Source: an uncultured Paracoccaceae bacterium
Lineage (GTDB): Bacteria; Pseudomonadota; Alphaproteobacteria; Rhodobacterales; Rhodobacteraceae
Assembly: GCA_947495295.1 (NCBI GenBank)
Contig: CANLYJ010000001.1
Location: 434,001-498,000 of the forward strand
Length of the DNA stretch: 64,000 nt
Reading direction: 5' to 3'
Below, piece by piece: positions 60,405-64,000 of this stretch. The translations under genes were made by a program, and so were the position numbers. Each line of letters starts with the position of its first letter. Position 1 is the first letter of the stretch. The notes under the pieces were generated by a model that saw only the letters and a program-made list of their open reading frames with translations, searched no databases and was not told where the DNA came from.

Positions 60405-60890
60405 TTACTGACCAGTGATTGCCGCGCGATAGGCGAGGTTGATGACGTAGCCATTGAGAAACTCATCGCGTGTCAGGAACGCATCGTCGTTGGTATCGGC
60501 GCGCCGGAAGTCCGTAATCATTGACTTGTGGTATTCTGTTCGGCCGATCTCGCCGTCAGCGTCATGATCCCAGAATGCAAAGAGGATTTTCTGCGCTGTC
60601 TCATAGGCACGTTGTTGACCTTCGTCTTCGGCGATGAAGTTGAAGCCAAAGTCCCAATCCCTGAACTCCTTGAGATCAACCGACCCGCTTTCGTCGTAGT
60701 CCATGGAGACGAAGATATCTTGGCCGAAGTTGACGAATTCCCCCATATCGGCTGCGCCTTCCGGGGTGTCTTCAATGGACCCGTAAATCAGTTCTGCCAG
60801 ATCGCGCCCCGGTGTCGGTTCGTCGGATTGGGCCAATGCCGCACCCGAAAGAGCCAGAATTAGCGCACCAGTTGCTGTCAGCATTTTCAT
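60405..60890 (-). CDS. Periplasmic EF-hand calcium-binding protein
   Basis: Exported protein of 161 aa with a signal peptide (about residues 1-20) and three canonical 12-residue EF-hand loops: D64-E75 (DYDESGSVDLKE), D108-E119 (DHDADGEIGRTE) and D132-E143 (DTNDDAFLTRDE). It is first in the operon with cytochrome b561, DUF1772 and FNR genes and diverges from marR. GAGGA precedes the ATG at 60890. A calcium-dependent control or scaffold role for the redox module is possible. Confidence 0.88.
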   Translation of the reverse strand: MKMLTATGALILALSGAALAQSDEPTPGRDLAELIYGSIEDTPEGAADMGEFVNFGQDIFVSMDYDESGSVDLKEFRDWDFGFNFIAEDEGQQRAYETAQKILFAFWDHDADGEIGRTEYHKSMITDFRRADTNDDAFLTRDEFLNGYVINLAYRAAITGQ

Positions 60891-60916
60891 GTCGGTATCC
60901 TCTCTGATTCGTATTA

Positions 60917-60952
60917 CATAGCAAGCTATATACTATTACATAGTTTGCTATG
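60917..60952. promoter_or_regulatory. Twin MarR operator candidates
   Basis: CATAGCAAGCTATA (60917-60930) and CATAGTTTGCTATG (60939-60952) are two related palindromic sites with centres 22 bp apart, between the EF-hand operon and marR. They are ideally placed for a MarR dimer pair repressing both directions. Confidence 0.75.
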
Positions 60953-60970
60953 CAATGATATGTGTGAACC

Positions 60971-61426
60971 ATGGAATTTGATCGCATGAACTCCGCTGGA
61001 TACCTCGTGAACAACTTGGCCCGCCTGCTTGTCGAAGTGCTACGCAAGCGCATCGCACCACTTGGCATTGTTCCGGGACAGTTTCCGGCACTTCTGGCCC
61101 TTTGGGAGAAGGACGGCCTTACCCAAAAGGAGCTTTTGGCCATGCTCGATATCGAGCAGGCGACACTTGCCAATACGCTGACGCGGATGGAACGGGATGG
61201 CCTGATTATCCGTAAGGAACATCCCGCAGATGCGCGGGCGCGTACGATCCATCTGACCGAGCAGGGTCGCTCCATACGCGATGCGGCCTATCAAACGGCG
61301 ATGCACATCAACCAGGATATCCTCGCTGATCTATCAGAGGAGGAAACGCAGGCGTTTCTGGACTACATGCGGCGCGTCATTCGCAAAGTTAAAGACGCAG
61401 AGCACGCTCCTGAGCGGATGCCGTAG
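60971..61426 (+). CDS. MarR-family regulator
   Basis: Winged-helix regulator of 151 aa; LTQKELLAMLDIEQATLANTL is the recognition region and RMERDGLIIRKEHPADARAR the wing. It diverges from the EF-hand/b561/FNR operon with two palindromes between, so it very likely represses that operon and itself. The ligand may be a phenolic or oxidative signal as in other MarR proteins; not visible here. Confidence 0.9.
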   Translation: MEFDRMNSAGYLVNNLARLLVEVLRKRIAPLGIVPGQFPALLALWEKDGLTQKELLAMLDIEQATLANTLTRMERDGLIIRKEHPADARARTIHLTEQGRSIRDAAYQTAMHINQDILADLSEEETQAFLDYMRRVIRKVKDAEHAPERMP

Positions 61427-61551
61427 GATCAGAAAGATGGTGTATCGCGGCGGCTGCGATTTCGGCTGCTGTGATTGGATTGCAGTGCCTTCATTTATGC
61501 TGATGTGATCGGGGTCATCCTGGCCTTGAGCCTTAAGGAAGGAATGGCGAT

Positions 61552-62589
61552 ATGACTTATTTTGTGGGTTTGGATGTATCGGTTCAAGAGACAGCAGTCT
61601 GCGTTGTCGATGAGATGGGCAAGGTGATCTGCGAGAGCAAAGTCCCAACTGAGCCAAATGACGTAGCTGCTCTGCTGGCCACAATCGGTAGCGATTTTGT
61701 CCGGGTTGGGATTGAGGCAGGACCATTGTCGCAATGGCTGGTAAATGGGCTGAGTGAGGCGAATCTGCCAGTGATATGCGTCGAAACCCGGCACATGAAG
61801 GCGCTTCTCAAGGCCCAGCAGATCAACAAGAGTGATCGCAATGATGCCCGCGGGATTGCCCAGATGATGCGCGTTGGCTTGTTCAAGACGGTGCATGTCA
61901 AGACGCTGGCGGCTCAGGAACAACGCATGCTGCTGACCAGCCGCAAGTTGCTCCAGCGTAAATTGCTCGACATCGAGAGCGACATGCGCGGCACACTGCG
62001 CAACTTTGGTCTGAAAGTCGGTGTTGTCAGCACGCAAAACTACGAAGCACGTATCCGCGAACTGGTTGATAGCTTTCCCAAACTGGCGGAAATTGTCGAT
62101 CCTTTGCTGACGGTCCGGCAAGTGATGCGTCAGCAGCTGGCAACTCTTCACAAGATGCTGCTTAATATCGTGCGCGACGATCCGGTATGTCGGCGGTTCA
62201 TGACAATGCCAGGGGTCGGCCCGGTCGTTGCTCTGACTTATCGTGCGTCGGTTGATCAACCGCACCGCTTTGTCCATTCTCGTGATGTCGGTGCGCATGC
62301 TGGCCTGACGCCAAAGCGATATCAGTCCGGCGAGATCGACTATGACGGTGGTATCTCCAAATGCGGCGACGCGATGCTGCGGACCATGCTATATGAGGCG
62401 GCACAATCTATGCTCACCCATTCCAAGAAATGGTCATGGCTCAAGTCTTGGGCGATGCGGGTCGCACAGCGACGTGGCATGCGCCGCGCGACAGTCGCAC
62501 TGGCCCGGCGCATTGCCGTCATTCTCCACCGCATGTGGATCGATGGCACCGACTTCCGCTTCAGCAACAGTGCTGCAAAGGCAGCCTGA
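61552..62589 (+). mobile_element. IS110-family transposase
   Basis: Complete transposase of 345 aa. The N-terminal RuvC-like DEDD residues are D8, E55, D95 and D98; the C-terminal Transposase_20 part begins PGVGPVVALTYRA and holds the family Ser region. ATG 61552 has AAGGAAGG upstream. IS110 elements lack long terminal repeats, so the ends cannot be fixed; non-coding flanks of about 120 nt upstream and up to about 280 nt downstream probably belong to it and would hold the bridge RNA of this family. Confidence 0.92.
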
Positions 62590-63097
62590 CAAACAGGTTC
62601 TGATCCTGAGATCTGCTTCGGCAGAACGATGTCCTCACGGGGACGACGGGTGACGTGAGTTCGTAATGTCTGCAGATCCTGCTGTGCTTGCAGCAAGGGC
62701 GCCCGAAAGATTGAACCATGCCATCCTTTTTACCCCATCAGGAGGCGGCCAAACGCCGACCTCGAAGAGAAGCACGAACTCCGTGACGGCACATCTGCAT
62801 CGCAGATCGATAACTGAAGGAACATTATATGACCCTATGAACCACTCTTGACATGGGCCGCGATAGAGAAGCTGACATTGACCTTGCTGAGGTCCAGGTC
62901 CGCTTTGTCCCGCCTTGCAGCCGCTGACCCCACGGGTGTCGACGCTCCGGCGTAGGTCAGGGGTATCTGACATTTTAGCCCGTGTTGCGCTGTGCCAAGG
63001 CGCAGATAATGCTGAAATCAGATACATCGCGTCAAACGTCGGCCCCTTGCGTGTTGAAGGGTGTTGCACGATGCAGATCTGATGGAAATTCCGTAAA
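62590..63097. other. Region downstream of the IS110 transposase
   Basis: About 500 nt without a supportable gene. The first 250-280 nt probably belong to the IS element. The remainder, including GGGGTATCTGACATTTT near 62960-62976, looks like another decayed mobile-element end. A long minus-strand frame at 62635-63069 has no recognisable domain and is not called. Confidence 0.45.
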
Positions 63098-64000
63098 TCA
63101 CATCATCTGATAGCTATGCGGCACATAGTGGTAACCGCCTTCGCCACGTGGGGCGATATAGCCCATGCCGGGGAAAGGCATGTGATAACCGATCAGCGGG
63201 AACTTGTCGGCGGCGGCCATATCCATCAGGCGCTTGCGGCTGGCCGCAGCGGCGGCTTTGTCCATGTCAAACCGGACTTCCCAATCAGGGTACGCCACTG
63301 ACCAGACATAGTGATTGGCCAGATCGGCCATCAAAAACAACTGCTTGCCCCCGCTTTCCAACATATAGCCCATATGGCCGGGGGTGTGGCCAAATGCATC
63401 AACCGCTGTGATCCCGGACCGGACATCATCGCCGGGCTGAATAAAGCTCATCTTTTCGGCCAGGGGGCGCACCTTCGCGTCAAACCCGTCATTGCTTGCG
63501 GCGGCCCAGGCGTCATATTCGACCTGACCGGTGACATAGGCCGCATTGCTAAATGTCTCGGTGCCCGCATCATTGGCCAGCCCGCCAATATGGTCGCCAT
63601 GCATATGGGTAATGACGACATGGGTGATCTGATCGGCGGTGTAACCTGCGGCTTCCAGCGCCTTGGTGGTGCCAACAGGGTTCAGGCCGGTATCAAACAG
63701 GATCACCTCCGCCCCGGTATTGACCACGGTGGGGGTAAAGAAAAACTGCGCGGCGTCGGTGCTCAGGAAATTGGCGGCGCTGACCTCTTCAAATTCGGCG
63801 GCCTCCACATTCAGGCCAAAGATCTGGTGCGGGTTCTCCACGCTGCGGCTGCCGGCAAGCAGGGTGGTGACCTTGAAATCGCCGAGGGTGAAATCGCGAT
63901 GGGTGGGCATCGATGTGGCAGCGTGACCATCGGCCAGTGCGACAGAAGGGGCTGCGGCCAATGGCAAGGCGGCACCGGATAGCAGGGTTTGGCGGCGGGT
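63098..64000 (-). CDS. Tat-exported metallo-beta-lactamase-fold hydrolase (5' end missing)
   Basis: MBL-fold hydrolase of at least 301 aa. The start lies beyond the right edge; the first visible residues TRRQTLLSGAALPLAAA form a twin-arginine leader, so the protein should be exported folded. The zinc motif is THMHGDHIGG with a downstream GHTPGHMGYML His, an Asp in LMADLANH and a final His in IGYHMPFPGMGY. Specific substrate unknown; lactonase-like and other small-molecule hydrolases share this pattern. Confidence 0.85.
   Translation of the reverse strand, partial: TRRQTLLSGAALPLAAAPSVALADGHAATSMPTHRDFTLGDFKVTTLLAGSRSVENPHQIFGLNVEAAEFEEVSAANFLSTDAAQFFFTPTVVNTGAEVILFDTGLNPVGTTKALEAAGYTADQITHVVITHMHGDHIGGLANDAGTETFSNAAYVTGQVEYDAWAAASNDGFDAKVRPLAEKMSFIQPGDDVRSGITAVDAFGHTPGHMGYMLESGGKQLFLMADLANHYVWSVAYPDWEVRFDMDKAAAAASRKRLMDMAAADKFPLIGYHMPFPGMGYIAPRGEGGYHYVPHSYQMM

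Noticed and set aside
62635..63069. 144-codon minus-strand frame next to the IS element
   Set aside because: Composition is unlike a protein gene (no domain, Cys/Arg/Ser-rich random text) and it spans the IS110 3' flank.
1..64000. tRNA or rRNA genes
   Set aside because: Looked for TTCGAATCC-type T-loops and rRNA landmarks in the gaps; none convincing.

Overview
The window looks like a chromosome segment of a marine Rhodobacterales (Roseobacter-group) alphaproteobacterium. The evidence is the GC-rich, densely packed operons with ATGA-type overlaps, a complete taurine/sulfoacetaldehyde pathway with SoeABC sulfite dehydrogenase, a complete beta-hydroxyaspartate cycle cluster (bhcRABCD), phosphatidylcholine synthesis by PE methylation, a TauR (MocR-type) regulator with matching operator repeats, and several intergenic palindromes typical of this order. 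Species cannot be fixed from the sequence alone. No rRNA, tRNA or CRISPR array was seen.

Layout. (1) 1-5345: sugar ABC importer (partial permease and binding protein on the minus strand; IclR regulator, ATPase and an ACT-domain threonine dehydratase on the plus strand). (2) 5421-15460: nine co-oriented, nearly contiguous genes xsc, TSUP exporter, pta, ackA, second TSUP exporter, soeA, a 59-aa membrane peptide, soeB, soeC. They would turn sulfoacetaldehyde into acetyl phosphate plus sulfite, acetyl phosphate into acetyl-CoA or acetate, and sulfite into sulfate or exported sulfite. tauR (17018-18484) and tpa (19439-20821) lie nearby, and paired TTGGAC/CTGGAC repeats occur upstream of xsc, tpa and tauR. 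(3) 20978-23831: CueR-type promoter, copA, cueR. (4) 23907-33417: NYN-domain protein, rimO, an ABC exporter, a 1113-aa serralysin-like RTX protease and a small secreted protein. (5) 33599-38992: bhcDCBA with divergent bhcR, assimilating glyoxylate/glycine to oxaloacetate. (6) 39323-41143: LysM-like protein and a copCD pair. (7) 41392-47419: a five-gene plus-strand operon (acyl-CoA dehydrogenase, ADP-forming acyl-CoA synthetase, crotonase, leaderless PhnD-like protein, FAD oxidase) whose substrate is unknown. (8) 47458-49494: psd-pssA-pmtA phospholipid operon. (9) 49495-58189: a gene-sparse, compositionally different island with a short tyrosine recombinase, an enolase-superfamily enzyme, BLUF photoreceptor, 2OG-Fe(II) oxygenase, a seven-unit Cys-rich repeat protein, a DUF1611 (DgcN-like) enzyme coupled to a PLP racemase, and small conserved proteins. 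(10) 58190-61426: EF-hand protein, cytochrome b561, DUF1772 protein and membrane FNR reductase divergent from a MarR regulator. (11) 61552-62589: IS110-family transposase; then a partial Tat-exported metallo-beta-lactamase-fold protein at the right edge.

Together the metabolic blocks point to growth on C2 compounds and organosulfur/organonitrogen compounds common in seawater: taurine gives acetyl-CoA and sulfate, and glycolate-derived glyoxylate gives oxaloacetate. The least explained parts are the five-gene acyl-CoA operon, the DUF1611-racemase pair with its Cys-rich neighbour, the MarR-controlled redox module, and the small membrane peptide translationally coupled between soeA and soeB.
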